A stretch of DNA of 64,000 nucleotides from JBDIAG01 sp963835085 (lineage in GTDB: Bacteria; Actinomycetota; Actinomycetes; Actinomycetales; CAWJMD01). The stretch spans positions 62,001 to 126,000 of the forward strand of contig CAWIED010000001.1 in assembly GCA_963835085.1 (NCBI GenBank). Direction: 5' to 3'. This document shows, piece after piece, positions 36,316-44,815 of this stretch; position 1 is the first letter of the stretch, and every line of letters begins with the position of its first letter. The position numbers were made by a program, and so were the translations under genes. The notes under the pieces are model-generated. The model was given only the letters and a program-made list of their open reading frames with translations, was not told the DNA's origin and ran no database searches.

Positions 36316-37962
36316 ATGGCGAAGGCGGGTGCTCGCACGTCGGAGTCGGACCGGCTCGCGCCCTACCGGGCGAAACGTGACTTCGCCAAGACCCAAGAGC
36401 CCGCTGGCGGCGCCCAGAGGATCCGCAGCGCGGCCGAGGCGGAACAAGGCGCCGAGGCGCCGTCGGCGCGATTCGTGGTCCAGCGGCACCGGGCCCGGCG
36501 GCTGCACTACGACTTCCGCCTCGAAATGGGCGGCGTCCTGGTGAGCTGGGCCGTCCCCAAGGGTCCGACCCTGGACCCGAAGGTGCGGCGCGCTGCGTTC
36601 CGAGTCGAGGACCACCCGCTGGACTACTTCGACTTCGAGGGCGTGATCCCGGCCGGCCAGTACGGCGGTGGGGACGTGATCGTCTGGGACGCCGGCACCT
36701 GGCACCTCCACCCGTCGACCGACCCGGCCGCTGCGCTCGCGGCCGGCGAGCTGCACCTGGACCTGTTCGGCGAGAAGCTGCGCGGGCGGTTCATCCTGGT
36801 GCGGACCAGGACCGACTCCTCCGGGAAGGAGGAGTGGCTGATCCTGCACAAGCACGACGAGTACGCAGTCGATGGCTGGAGCCCCGAGGACCATCCGCGC
36901 TCCGTGCTCTCCGGACGCACGAACGACGAGGTGAAGGCCGACCCGGAGCGGATGTGGCGCTCGGACCTGCCCGCGTCGCTGGCGTCCGTACTGCTCAAAC
37001 CGGTCCGCCCCAAGGCACTCGGCAATGACGAACTCGCCGCGCTCGACGCGTTGGGCTCTGCCGGGACATGGTCGGTGTTCGGTCGCGAGCTGCGCATCAC
37101 CAACCTGGACAAGGAACTGTTCCCGGCGCGGCGTGGGGAGCAGCCGGCGACCAAGCGCGACCTGCTGCGTTACACCGCCCAGCTCGCTCCCACCGTGCTG
37201 CCCTATCTGCAGCGGCGGGCGTTGAACATGCACCGCTTCCCCGGTGGCGCCGGCACCAAAGGCTTCTGGCACAAAGAGCTGCCCGATCACGCGCCGGACT
37301 GGGTGCCACGCTGGGACAACCCGGACGCCGACCCTGGCGAGACCCGCACCTATCTCGTCGTCGACGAACCCGCGGCCCTGGTGTGGGCCGCGAACTTCGG
37401 CGCATTGGAATGGCACGCCTGGACCTCACCGGTCAGCCATCCCGACCAGCCGAGCTATGCCCTAGTCGATCTCGACCCCGGTAAGCACACCAGCTGGGAC
37501 GACCTGCTCGTCCTAGCCAGGCTGCATCGCACCGCCCTGGAACACGTCGGCGTTCACGGCCGCCCCAAAGTCACCGGCCAGCGCGGCATTCAGATCTGGA
37601 TTCCCATCGCACCCGGGCCGTCATTCGACGACACCCGGGCCTGGGTCGAGCAACTGTCCAAGACGGTCGGAGCTGTCGTGCCTGACCTGGTCAGCTGGAA
37701 ATGGCAAGTCCGCGACCGTGCGGGCCTCGCCCGGCTCGACTACACGCAGAACGCCATCAACAAGACCCTCATCGCCCCCTACAGCCCCCGCGCCGCCCCC
37801 GGAGCACCGGTATCGACGCCGATCGACTGGGACGAACTTGACGATCCGGGGCTGCGGCCCGACGGCTACACCATGCGCACCATCGTTCCGCGGCTGGCTG
37901 AGCGGGGCGACCTGTTCGCCGACGTCCTGCGGCACGACCAGTCCCTGCCACCGTTGCACTAG
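36316..37962 (+). CDS. ligD: LigD-like protein: 3'-phosphoesterase plus polymerase domains, no ligase domain
   Basis: A 548-residue NHEJ protein with domains in the order phosphoesterase (residues about 50-200) then primase-polymerase (about 255-548). The first shows RFVVQRHRARRLHYDFRLEM and SWAVPKGPTLDP, with the catalytic His/Asp region; the second has ITNLDKELFPA, then YALVDLDPGKHTSWDDLL with the paired metal Asp residues and TGQRGIQIWIPI. It trims 3' ends and adds nucleotides or ribonucleotides at double-strand breaks. No ligase domain follows; sealing could come from the LigC at 8453-9529 or a separate LigD. No ku gene is visible. ATG 36316 is preceded by GGAGG. Confidence 0.88.
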   Translation: MAKAGARTSESDRLAPYRAKRDFAKTQEPAGGAQRIRSAAEAEQGAEAPSARFVVQRHRARRLHYDFRLEMGGVLVSWAVPKGPTLDPKVRRAAFRVEDHPLDYFDFEGVIPAGQYGGGDVIVWDAGTWHLHPSTDPAAALAAGELHLDLFGEKLRGRFILVRTRTDSSGKEEWLILHKHDEYAVDGWSPEDHPRSVLSGRTNDEVKADPERMWRSDLPASLASVLLKPVRPKALGNDELAALDALGSAGTWSVFGRELRITNLDKELFPARRGEQPATKRDLLRYTAQLAPTVLPYLQRRALNMHRFPGGAGTKGFWHKELPDHAPDWVPRWDNPDADPGETRTYLVVDEPAALVWAANFGALEWHAWTSPVSHPDQPSYALVDLDPGKHTSWDDLLVLARLHRTALEHVGVHGRPKVTGQRGIQIWIPIAPGPSFDDTRAWVEQLSKTVGAVVPDLVSWKWQVRDRAGLARLDYTQNAINKTLIAPYSPRAAPGAPVSTPIDWDELDDPGLRPDGYTMRTIVPRLAERGDLFADVLRHDQSLPPLH

Positions 37963-38012
37963 CGCACGCGCAGATCGGACAGCTCTGCAGGCCGCGACGA
38001 TGGACGACTGTA

Positions 38013-38028
38013 TGTGACATGGGTCACG
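38013..38028. promoter_or_regulatory. CRP/GlxR-like binding site upstream of the exopolysaccharide cluster
   Basis: TGTGACATGGGTCACG matches TGTGA-N6-TCACA in nine of ten positions. It lies about 58 bp before the predicted -10 box start of the -35 region, so activation from this place is possible. Confidence 0.65.
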
Positions 38029-38085
38029 TTTGTCCGACAATTAGGCCCAATGGGTCATGCGCTAACCACTGAGTGTAACCGACCC

Positions 38086-38115
38086 TTGTGCATTGCGCCC
38101 GGTTGTTGATATTTA
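38086..38115 (+). promoter_or_regulatory. Possible promoter of the exopolysaccharide cluster
   Basis: TTGTGC (38086-38091), 18-bp spacer, TATTTA (38110-38115), inside the most AT-rich stretch of the region. About 100 bp before the first gene. Confidence 0.45.
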
Positions 38116-38137
38116 AATCGGTCATGTATGGGGTGGG

Positions 38138-38151
38138 CCATGTATACATGG
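38138..38151. promoter_or_regulatory. 14-bp perfect palindrome in the exopolysaccharide leader
   Basis: CCATGTATACATGG lies shortly downstream of the predicted promoter; a partial copy (TCATGTATGG) is 16 bp upstream. It may be an operator of an unknown regulator. Confidence 0.45.
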
Positions 38152-38217
38152 TGTTGAAGCGATCTACGTCGAGATGTGAAACAACCGCAGTGCCTGGCTG
38201 GGCGGTGAACAGCGGCC

Positions 38218-39606
38218 ATGCGATTGGGTGAAGCTCGGCGTGCGGGCGTGGGTATCCTGCTCGAGGTTGGGGTTGCCACAGCTGTCGTAGTGAGTGACGC
38301 GATCGTCGCGGGCCCGAATCTCAGGCAAGTCGGCATTGCGTTGTTCGTAGCCTGGATGGTGGGCCGCAGCCGGTGGTCGTGCCCTCCAGGGCCGGCGCAG
38401 TTGCTGCCGATGGTCGGTCGCATATGGATCCCGACCTTCCACGTGCTGTTGGCCTTGGCCCTGGTCGGGCTCTTGATGTCCGTGGGGATGCGTGGCCTTC
38501 GGCTTGGAATGATGCTGTGCATATTCCTCGTCGGCAGTGGCATCGCGACATTGGGGGCGAGCCGCGGGGGTGACGGTTCGGGCCGGATTCTGGTCGTAGG
38601 CGACCGAGTGTTCAGCGATGCGATTGTTGCTGAGCTAGCCCAACGGGGTAACCGGGACTACGTAGTGATCGGATGTTGCGATCCCGAGGCCCTTGCCCCG
38701 ACGGCGGACATCTGGGACGAGGGCGTCGACCTGTTGCTGCTGGCGCCCGGTGCGAGCAGGATCGACGTCTTCCGCAGGCTTGAGCGTCGAATACTGGAAT
38801 CGGACGTCCGGGTCCTGGAGCTGAGTGGCTTCTACGAGGCAGTGTTTGGCTACGTGCCGCTTGGTTCGATAAACGCCGCGTGGTTTCAATGCATCATGCA
38901 TCCCCGGCATCGACGGGGAATCTCCGCGGGCAAGCGCATCATCGACGTCGTTATCGCGCTCGGCCTGCTGGTGCCCGTCGGACTGGTGGTGCTCGTGAGT
39001 GCTCCCTTGATCAGACTCGACGGCGGCCCGGTGTTCTACTCACAGACCCGAGTGGGGGAGTGCAACAAGCACTTCCGCATTTGGAAACTCCGGACCATGA
39101 CCGGTGGCCCCGCTGGGAATGAGCAGAGCTGGTCGAGCGCCGGTGACCAGCGCGTCACCAGGATTGGGCGCATCTTGCGTCGCACTCATCTCGACGAAAC
39201 ACCACAGATCTGGAACGTGCTTCGTGGAGAGATGAGCCTGGTCGGCCCGCGCCCGGAGCAACCCGCCATCGCCCAGGCGCTTGACGCACAGATCGGCTTC
39301 TACTCCCGCCGGCACCTCACCCGGCCGGGAATCACCGGCTGGTCGCAGGTGCTCAATGGCTATTCGGGCTCCGTCGACGGCGCCCGGGTCAAAGCTGCGT
39401 TCGACCTGTTCTACGTGCGGCACGAGTCGGTGCATCTCGATCTGTTGATCCTGCTGGAGACGCTGCGGACCTTCGTCGCCGATAAACAGTGGCAGGTTCC
39501 CAACCGCGAGTCGTTGGCACTCTTTCCGTTCAGTGCTGAGACTCATTCCAGCACTGCAGATCTCCCTTCGGCGCGCCGTGCCAGTGCCCCCGAGTCGGCG
39601 GCGTGA
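38218..39606 (+). CDS. Polyprenyl-phosphate glycosylphosphotransferase (initiating sugar transferase)
   Basis: A 462-residue enzyme that moves a sugar 1-phosphate onto undecaprenyl phosphate and so starts repeat-unit synthesis. The N-terminus has about four membrane helices and a Rossmann-like segment (GRILVVGDRVFSDAI). The C-terminal catalytic domain contains KRIIDVVIALGLLVPVGLVV, FYSQTRVGECNKHFRIWKLRTM, LRRTHLDETPQIWNVLRGEMS and LVGPRPEQP, the conserved bacterial sugar transferase series. First gene of the exopolysaccharide cluster. The start at 38218 has no good ribosome-binding site, so a nearby alternative is possible. Confidence 0.92.
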   Translation: MRLGEARRAGVGILLEVGVATAVVVSDAIVAGPNLRQVGIALFVAWMVGRSRWSCPPGPAQLLPMVGRIWIPTFHVLLALALVGLLMSVGMRGLRLGMMLCIFLVGSGIATLGASRGGDGSGRILVVGDRVFSDAIVAELAQRGNRDYVVIGCCDPEALAPTADIWDEGVDLLLLAPGASRIDVFRRLERRILESDVRVLELSGFYEAVFGYVPLGSINAAWFQCIMHPRHRRGISAGKRIIDVVIALGLLVPVGLVVLVSAPLIRLDGGPVFYSQTRVGECNKHFRIWKLRTMTGGPAGNEQSWSSAGDQRVTRIGRILRRTHLDETPQIWNVLRGEMSLVGPRPEQPAIAQALDAQIGFYSRRHLTRPGITGWSQVLNGYSGSVDGARVKAAFDLFYVRHESVHLDLLILLETLRTFVADKQWQVPNRESLALFPFSAETHSSTADLPSARRASAPESAA

Positions 39607-40830
39607 GCCCGGATCCGCCGCGCGTCGGCGTGTTCCTCGATGCCGGCTGCAGTCAGCGCGACGCCCAGGTCTACGCACATCGTGACGTTGCCGCGTTTCT
39701 GCAGTTCGTACTCGCTGTGACCGAACAGGTCGGCTCGACGACATTGCTGTGCCGGCGGCTCGACGAGGCAGACGGTGTCGGTGTACCGGTCGGCGCTGTC
39801 ACGGATCTCGTGACTTTGCCCCACTACGCCGGCGTACGAGACGTGCTCGGCATGGTTCGAGCCATCCCCGCGACCGCTCGGCGAGTTGCCCGATCGGTCC
39901 GCGGCATAGACGTCCTCTGGGTATTCGGGCCATCGCCGATGTCCGTGCTGGTCGCCGCGATCGCCAAGGTCCCGAGGAGTACGCGTCGTGTTCGGAGTAC
40001 GGCAGGACACCCTCCAATACTTCAGGTTCCGCCTGAAGGATGGACGTGCTCGCGCGGCGGTGATGTTCGCCGTCCGCGTCTTGGAGGGCTCTTTTAGGCT
40101 GCTTGCCCGCGGCAGCGACGTGACGGCGGTGGGAACACCCGCAGTCGAGCGCTACCGCCGCCATGCGCGATCCGTGTTGCCCATGAAAGTAACGCTGTCC
40201 CAAGGCATTCGGTCGCCGCGCCCAATTGATGATCGCTCTGTCTCCCGGGTCGGCCTGGCAGCGGCCGGGCGTCCTGAGGCCGCCCCGGCTCAGCTCCTGA
40301 CGGTCGGCCGACTCGATCCCGAGAAGAACCCGCTACTGCTGCTGAAAGTCTGCCGGCTGCTCATCGGAGACCCTACGGTGCCGGACTTCAACTGGACGTG
40401 GATCGGCGATGGCGACTTCCGGGAGCCGCTACGGGCTGGAGCCCGTGACCTGGGGCTTGCCAAGGTCGTGGAGACGCCAGGCTTCGTGGTTCCCGGTGAG
40501 CCGCTGGCCGCCCGGTACGCGGCGGCCGACCTCTACGTCCACATCGCACTCACGGAGGGCCTGCCCCAGGTGCTCTACGAGGCTGCCGCCGCCGGGCTGC
40601 CGATCATCGCCACCGACGTGGGCGGCGTGCGAGAGGCGCTCGCCAACGGTGAGGCCGGCGTCCTGGTGCCGCCCGCCGACGCAGCAGCCTTGGCCGGTGC
40701 TATTGCGGTCCTGCTTCGGGATCCGCACCAACGCCAGGCTTGGGCTGAACGCGCCGTCCGTGAATTGGGTGAGGTCGACCTGAAGACTGAATCCCGACGG
40801 GTAGCCGACTTTCTGGTGGGGCAGTCATGA
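39603..40830 (+). pseudogene. Glycosyltransferase family 4 with a frameshift
   Basis: The N-terminal frame starts with GTG 39603, overlapping the preceding stop (VSPDPPRVGVFLDAGCSQRD), and runs to AAIAKV at about 39970. An extra C there shifts to RGVRVVFGVRQDTLQYFRFR and the full C-terminal half: LLTVGRLDPEKNPLLLLKV, VVETPGFVVPGEPLAARYA, then ADLYVHIALTEGLPQVLYEA with the EGLP motif of GT-B retaining enzymes. Restored length is about 408 residues. It would add a sugar to the lipid-linked unit. Since it lies inside an otherwise intact cluster, a sequencing indel is as likely as real inactivation. Confidence 0.82.
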
Positions 40831-41873
40831 AGGGTGTCCCGGCCTCCGTGGCCATCTTCGTGCCGGTGCTCAACGAGGAGGCCTTTGTCGACGTCGTGAC
40901 GTCAAGCCTTCAGGCACAGACGTATTCGGCCACACTCACCTTCTACGTCATTGACGGTGGGTCGAGCGACCAGACGGTGGCACTCTTCGAGTCGGTCAGA
41001 CAAAAAGATCCACGCTTTATCCTGTTGCGCAATCCGCGGCGGGTCACTCCAGCCGCGCTCAACATCGCCTTACGCGAGGCCGATGCTGCCGGAACCGAAT
41101 TCGTCGTTCGATTCGATGCCCACACCCGGTACCCACCGGACTATGTCGAACGTGCTGTGCGTCGGCTGCAACAAGGTGAGGTCGTGTCTGTCAGCGGGCC
41201 CCAGATCGCAATTCCCGGCGACACCGACTGGTCTCGGGCCTCGGCCGTCGCGCTCAGCACGCGGCTAGGCATCGGCGGCTCGGAATACCGGCTTCGAGGC
41301 GACCGTGAGATCGAGGTGGACTCCGGCTTCTGCGGCATCTGGCGTCGAGAGCTGCTCGTGGCGGCCGGCGGCTGGGACGAGGAGACCTACCCGAACGAAG
41401 ACGCGGAACTCGCCGCCCGGCTGCGCAAGGCCGGTGGACTCATCGTCTGTCTTCCCGAGCTCGCAGCCCAGTACGCCCCGCGCCCGACGTGCAAGGGCAC
41501 GGCCTTGCAGTATCACCGGTACGGCATATTCCGGGCTCGTACTGTGAACCGCCATCCCGAGAGCCTTCGGTTGGCGCATCTCATAGTTCCGCTGACAGTC
41601 GTCGCGCTGTTCGGGAACGTGGTACCGGCACGAGCGCTTCGCCGGTTGGCGCATGTGACAACCGCGGCCTACGGCCTTGCGTTGGCGGCGACAACGTTGG
41701 CGAAGGCACGTGAGGCCGGACGTGCCGCGCCCTTGCTGCCCGTGGTACTGGTCACGATGCACACGTCCTGGGGCACCGGGTTCCTGCGTGGCTGTCTTCG
41801 TTTCGGCCCGCCGGTGCGAGGAATCGCCATGGTCGTGCGGCGTGCAGTGCGTGGGCGTGGGCGTGGCACATGA
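40827..41873 (+). CDS. Glycosyltransferase family 2 (ExoA-like)
   Basis: A 348-residue GT-A enzyme. VAIFVPVLNEEAFVDVVTSS opens the domain, VIDGGSSDQTVALFES is the nucleotide-binding part, FVVRFDAHTRYPPDYVERAV has the metal-binding Asp-x-His in place of the usual DxD, and CGIWRRELLVAAGGWDEETY holds the acceptor loop with the following NEDAELAARL base motif. C-terminal hydrophobic segments suggest membrane attachment. Similar to succinoglycan-type transferases. Start ATG overlaps the preceding stop. It extends the polysaccharide repeat unit; donor sugar unknown. Confidence 0.88.
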   Translation: MKGVPASVAIFVPVLNEEAFVDVVTSSLQAQTYSATLTFYVIDGGSSDQTVALFESVRQKDPRFILLRNPRRVTPAALNIALREADAAGTEFVVRFDAHTRYPPDYVERAVRRLQQGEVVSVSGPQIAIPGDTDWSRASAVALSTRLGIGGSEYRLRGDREIEVDSGFCGIWRRELLVAAGGWDEETYPNEDAELAARLRKAGGLIVCLPELAAQYAPRPTCKGTALQYHRYGIFRARTVNRHPESLRLAHLIVPLTVVALFGNVVPARALRRLAHVTTAAYGLALAATTLAKAREAGRAAPLLPVVLVTMHTSWGTGFLRGCLRFGPPVRGIAMVVRRAVRGRGRGT

Positions 41874-41948
41874 TGACGCGGTTGGCGTGTGCGCGCAGTG
41901 ATTGTAAAGACAACCGTCACCCCTGGAAATAACCGGAGATCTCGACGA

Positions 41949-42674
41949 ATGACTGAAGGTCCACAGACTGAGCCTGCCCGCCCGCCCTGGAAAGTCCGGC
42001 TCCCCGCGCGGACGCTGGTGCTGCTTCCCCTCATCCTTGGCATTGTGGGACTGCTCGGCGGATTGGTGCTCGTCCAGGTTCGCCCACCGCAGTCCACGGC
42101 GCGCATCGTCTTGCAGATACAACCGCTATCCGTGGATTCCAAGCTGGGTAGCGCGCACCTGGGGATCTTGATCGATTGGGGTACTCCGCAACGCTCGGTG
42201 CAGACTGCGCTGGCTCTCCTCAGTGGTGATCCGACCGTCGAGCAAACCGCGGAAGAACTCGGTTGGAGCGAGGCGAAGGCGCGCAGCGACATCATGGTCG
42301 AACCGCTCGGCGACGCGAACATCATCGCGGTCACCGCGCGGGCAGGCTCTGCCGAGCAGGCCCGTCACGCAGCGGAGACCTACGCTCGGGTCGCACTGCA
42401 GGCCTACAACGCACCCATCCAGCGCGCTGCCCGGGAGCAGCTCGCCGGTCTTGGGGCGGGGGGAGATCCCGACCTGCACCAGGACCTGCAGGCGGTGGCT
42501 GATCAGGGCGATCCTGGTATCACCGAGATCCAGGCGGCCGCCAGCAGTTCCGATCCGGCTCCTATCGGGCTCCTGTATCCCGCGGCAGGTGCCGCCGCAG
42601 GCGTACTCGCGGGCTTCGCACTTTCGCTGCTGTTCGACCTGCGGCGGGGATCCGGCCGTGGCACTCCTGTCTAG
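41949..42674 (+). CDS. Wzz/chain-length-like membrane protein
   Basis: A 241-residue protein with two membrane helices (LVLLPLILGIVGLLGGLVLV near the N-terminus and LLYPAAGAAAGVLAGFALSL near the end) around an external domain, the topology of Wzz/YveK chain-length regulators. TARIVLQIQPLS and DANIIAVTARAGSAEQARHAA fit the first part of that domain. There is no attached tyrosine kinase. It probably sets polymer length with the Wzy protein encoded next. ATG 41949 was chosen as it follows GGAGAT; the longer frame begins in the short intergenic region. Confidence 0.8.
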   Translation: MTEGPQTEPARPPWKVRLPARTLVLLPLILGIVGLLGGLVLVQVRPPQSTARIVLQIQPLSVDSKLGSAHLGILIDWGTPQRSVQTALALLSGDPTVEQTAEELGWSEAKARSDIMVEPLGDANIIAVTARAGSAEQARHAAETYARVALQAYNAPIQRAAREQLAGLGAGGDPDLHQDLQAVADQGDPGITEIQAAASSSDPAPIGLLYPAAGAAAGVLAGFALSLLFDLRRGSGRGTPV

Positions 42675-43971
42675 GCTCGCCAGGATCCGCCCCAGCGTCG
42701 TTCCGGCGATCTGGTGGGTGGGCCTGCTCATCCCTTACAACCCCGCTGGGCACCTGCTGCAGAAGGGTGGCTTTGTCGTCGTCGCACTCCTGGCCATCGT
42801 TCGGCTATGCCTGCACCCTGACCTGGTGTGGGCTCGGTTGTGGACGCATCGGCGCCTGCTCGGCTCTCTGGCAGCACTCCTCGCCTGGCTGACCGCCTCG
42901 ATCACCTGGTCGGCAACACCGAAGACCAGCCTGGGCGACCTGTTGGTCTGGTACTTGTGCGGCATCGTCTACGTCACCGCCGTCATCACGGTTGTCGATC
43001 ATCGCGACCTGCGCATCCTGGCTGTCGGCTGGTCGGTCGGAGCCGTATTGCTCGCACTGACCGGCATCCCAGACCTGTTCACCTCCGTTGACCCAGACGA
43101 TCCACTCAGCTCGGCCGCCGGCCGGATGGCCGGTGCGGCGGGGGACCCCAACATCTTGGGTGCGGGTTGTCTGGCCGGCATCTGGCTGCTGGTGGGCATC
43201 AGTGGCTGGCTGCGCCATACGTACGGCCGCACGGTGACCGTCGTGACGCTCCTGCCGTCCTTTGCTCTGCTTGCCCTCGGCGTCGTGATGTCGGAGTCGC
43301 GCGGGGCCCTGGTGGCGGTCGTCGTCTCTGTCGTGATGGCTCTGTACGTCTTTCGCCGGCACTTGCGGCCGGCTTACCTGGTGCTGGGTGCAGCCGTGCT
43401 CGTCATCGCCTACCGGGTGGCCGTGGACAGCGGGCGGGTTCGCCTCCTCGACTTCTCTGACGGGGGCCAGGGCCGCAGCGATCTATGGCGCGCGGCACTT
43501 CAGATGGCTCTTCACCATCCCGTCTTCGGCGTCGGAGTCGGCGGCTTCGGGCCGTCCGCCAAGCAATACCTGCTGGAGATTGGCCAGATCACCGACTCCA
43601 ACGCCCTCACGATGGGGCTCGAGGCACACAACACGTATTTACAGGCGGCAGCCGAAGCAGGTCTTGTCGGAGCGGTTCTGCTGTTGATCTTCCTTGGCCT
43701 TACCGGGCGCCAGTTGGTCATGACCATGCGACAGAGGCGCGACATTGGCCAAGCCGATCAGGTGCGGCTGCTTCAAGGGCTGCTCCTAGCGTTGATCACG
43801 CTGGCTGTCTGCGCCTTCTTCGTTTCTATGGGCAAGGAGTATCGAACGTGGGCGCTGCTTGCACTGGTCCCTGTCGCCACCCAACTATCTGCCGAACATC
43901 GACCGTCCCGACCGGAGAGCGAGGGGGAAAGTCTTGATGCCTGCCATGACCGTCATCATCCCGTGCTATAA
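42658..43971 (+). CDS. O-antigen ligase/Wzy-like polymerase
   Basis: A 437-residue membrane protein with about 11 to 12 helices. It shows the Wzy/WaaL ligase pattern: GRMAGAAGDPNILGAGCLAG in the middle, LGVVMSESRGALVAVVVSVV, then a large external loop with VFGVGVGGFGPSAKQYL and the conserved GLEAHNTYLQAAAEAGLVGA motif. It should polymerise the lipid-linked repeat units outside the membrane. GTG 42658 overlaps the Wzz-like gene by 17 bp; the 3' end overlaps the next gene by 35 bp. Tight overlap indicates an operon. Confidence 0.88.
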   Translation: MALLSRLARIRPSVVPAIWWVGLLIPYNPAGHLLQKGGFVVVALLAIVRLCLHPDLVWARLWTHRRLLGSLAALLAWLTASITWSATPKTSLGDLLVWYLCGIVYVTAVITVVDHRDLRILAVGWSVGAVLLALTGIPDLFTSVDPDDPLSSAAGRMAGAAGDPNILGAGCLAGIWLLVGISGWLRHTYGRTVTVVTLLPSFALLALGVVMSESRGALVAVVVSVVMALYVFRRHLRPAYLVLGAAVLVIAYRVAVDSGRVRLLDFSDGGQGRSDLWRAALQMALHHPVFGVGVGGFGPSAKQYLLEIGQITDSNALTMGLEAHNTYLQAAAEAGLVGAVLLLIFLGLTGRQLVMTMRQRRDIGQADQVRLLQGLLLALITLAVCAFFVSMGKEYRTWALLALVPVATQLSAEHRPSRPESEGESLDACHDRHHPVL

Positions 43972-44815
43972 CGACGGCGCCACTCTGCCGGAAACCTTGG
44001 CGAGCGTTCGCGACCAGGGTGCCGCCGAGATCATCGTCGTAGACGATGGATCGACCGACGCGGCGACCATTCGGCTGATGGACGAACTCCGCTGCGATCC
44101 AGCTATCCGGGTGATCCACCGCGAGAACGGAGGGTTGGCTGCAGCCCGGATGTCAGGTGTGCACGCGGCCACCAGCGAACTCATCGCTCCTGTGGACGCG
44201 GACGACGTCGTCGCGCCTGGTGCTCTGCGCCGCCTTGCGGAGGCCTTCGACATCGACGCTGAGCTCAGTGTTGCCTTTGGAGACATCGAGCTTTTCGGCA
44301 CGATATCCGGCCGGCTCAGCTGTGATTGGGGTTGGGATCCATGGCTGATCTGCCATGTCAATCTGGTGCCCGGCGCGGCCTCGGTGATCCGTCGGAGTCA
44401 CCTCATCGCTGACGGAGGCTGGGTGATCCGCGGCGGCTATGAGGACTGGGACCTGTGGATGTCCATGCTTGAGGCCGGACGGTCTGCCCGCTACGTGCCG
44501 GGTACCGTGCTCTACTACCGACAAGGCGCAGGGCGGATGCTGAGTGCCTCGCGCACAAGGCATGCTGACTTGTTCGGTCAGGCCCACGACCGTCACCCTG
44601 CGTTGTTCGCAGCTCAGGCCCGACACCGCAGGCTCAGCCGGGCTCCCTGGCGGATGCGAATCGGTATCCGGTTAGTCGATGCCATGCCGGTGTCCAATGA
44701 TCTGCGGCACCGGATCAAGCTGTTCTTGGCCTGGCCGACCCGAGGCGTGTCGGTACGAGCGCAGCGCCTGCGCACTCGGGTGAGCCGGCGGTCGCGATCC
44801 TGGGCCACGCCGTGA
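43937..44815 (+). CDS. Glycosyltransferase family 2
   Basis: A 292-residue GT-A transferase. MTVIIPCYNDGATLPETLAS starts the domain, IIVVDDGSTDAATIRLMD binds nucleotide, APVDADDVVAPGALRRL holds the metal DxD, and YEDWDLWMSMLEAG the ED catalytic base. The C-terminal 70 residues are basic. Start ATG 43937 follows GAGGGGG; its first 35 bp overlap the polymerase gene. It adds a sugar to the repeat unit; donor unknown. Confidence 0.88.
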   Translation: MPAMTVIIPCYNDGATLPETLASVRDQGAAEIIVVDDGSTDAATIRLMDELRCDPAIRVIHRENGGLAAARMSGVHAATSELIAPVDADDVVAPGALRRLAEAFDIDAELSVAFGDIELFGTISGRLSCDWGWDPWLICHVNLVPGAASVIRRSHLIADGGWVIRGGYEDWDLWMSMLEAGRSARYVPGTVLYYRQGAGRMLSASRTRHADLFGQAHDRHPALFAAQARHRRLSRAPWRMRIGIRLVDAMPVSNDLRHRIKLFLAWPTRGVSVRAQRLRTRVSRRSRSWATP

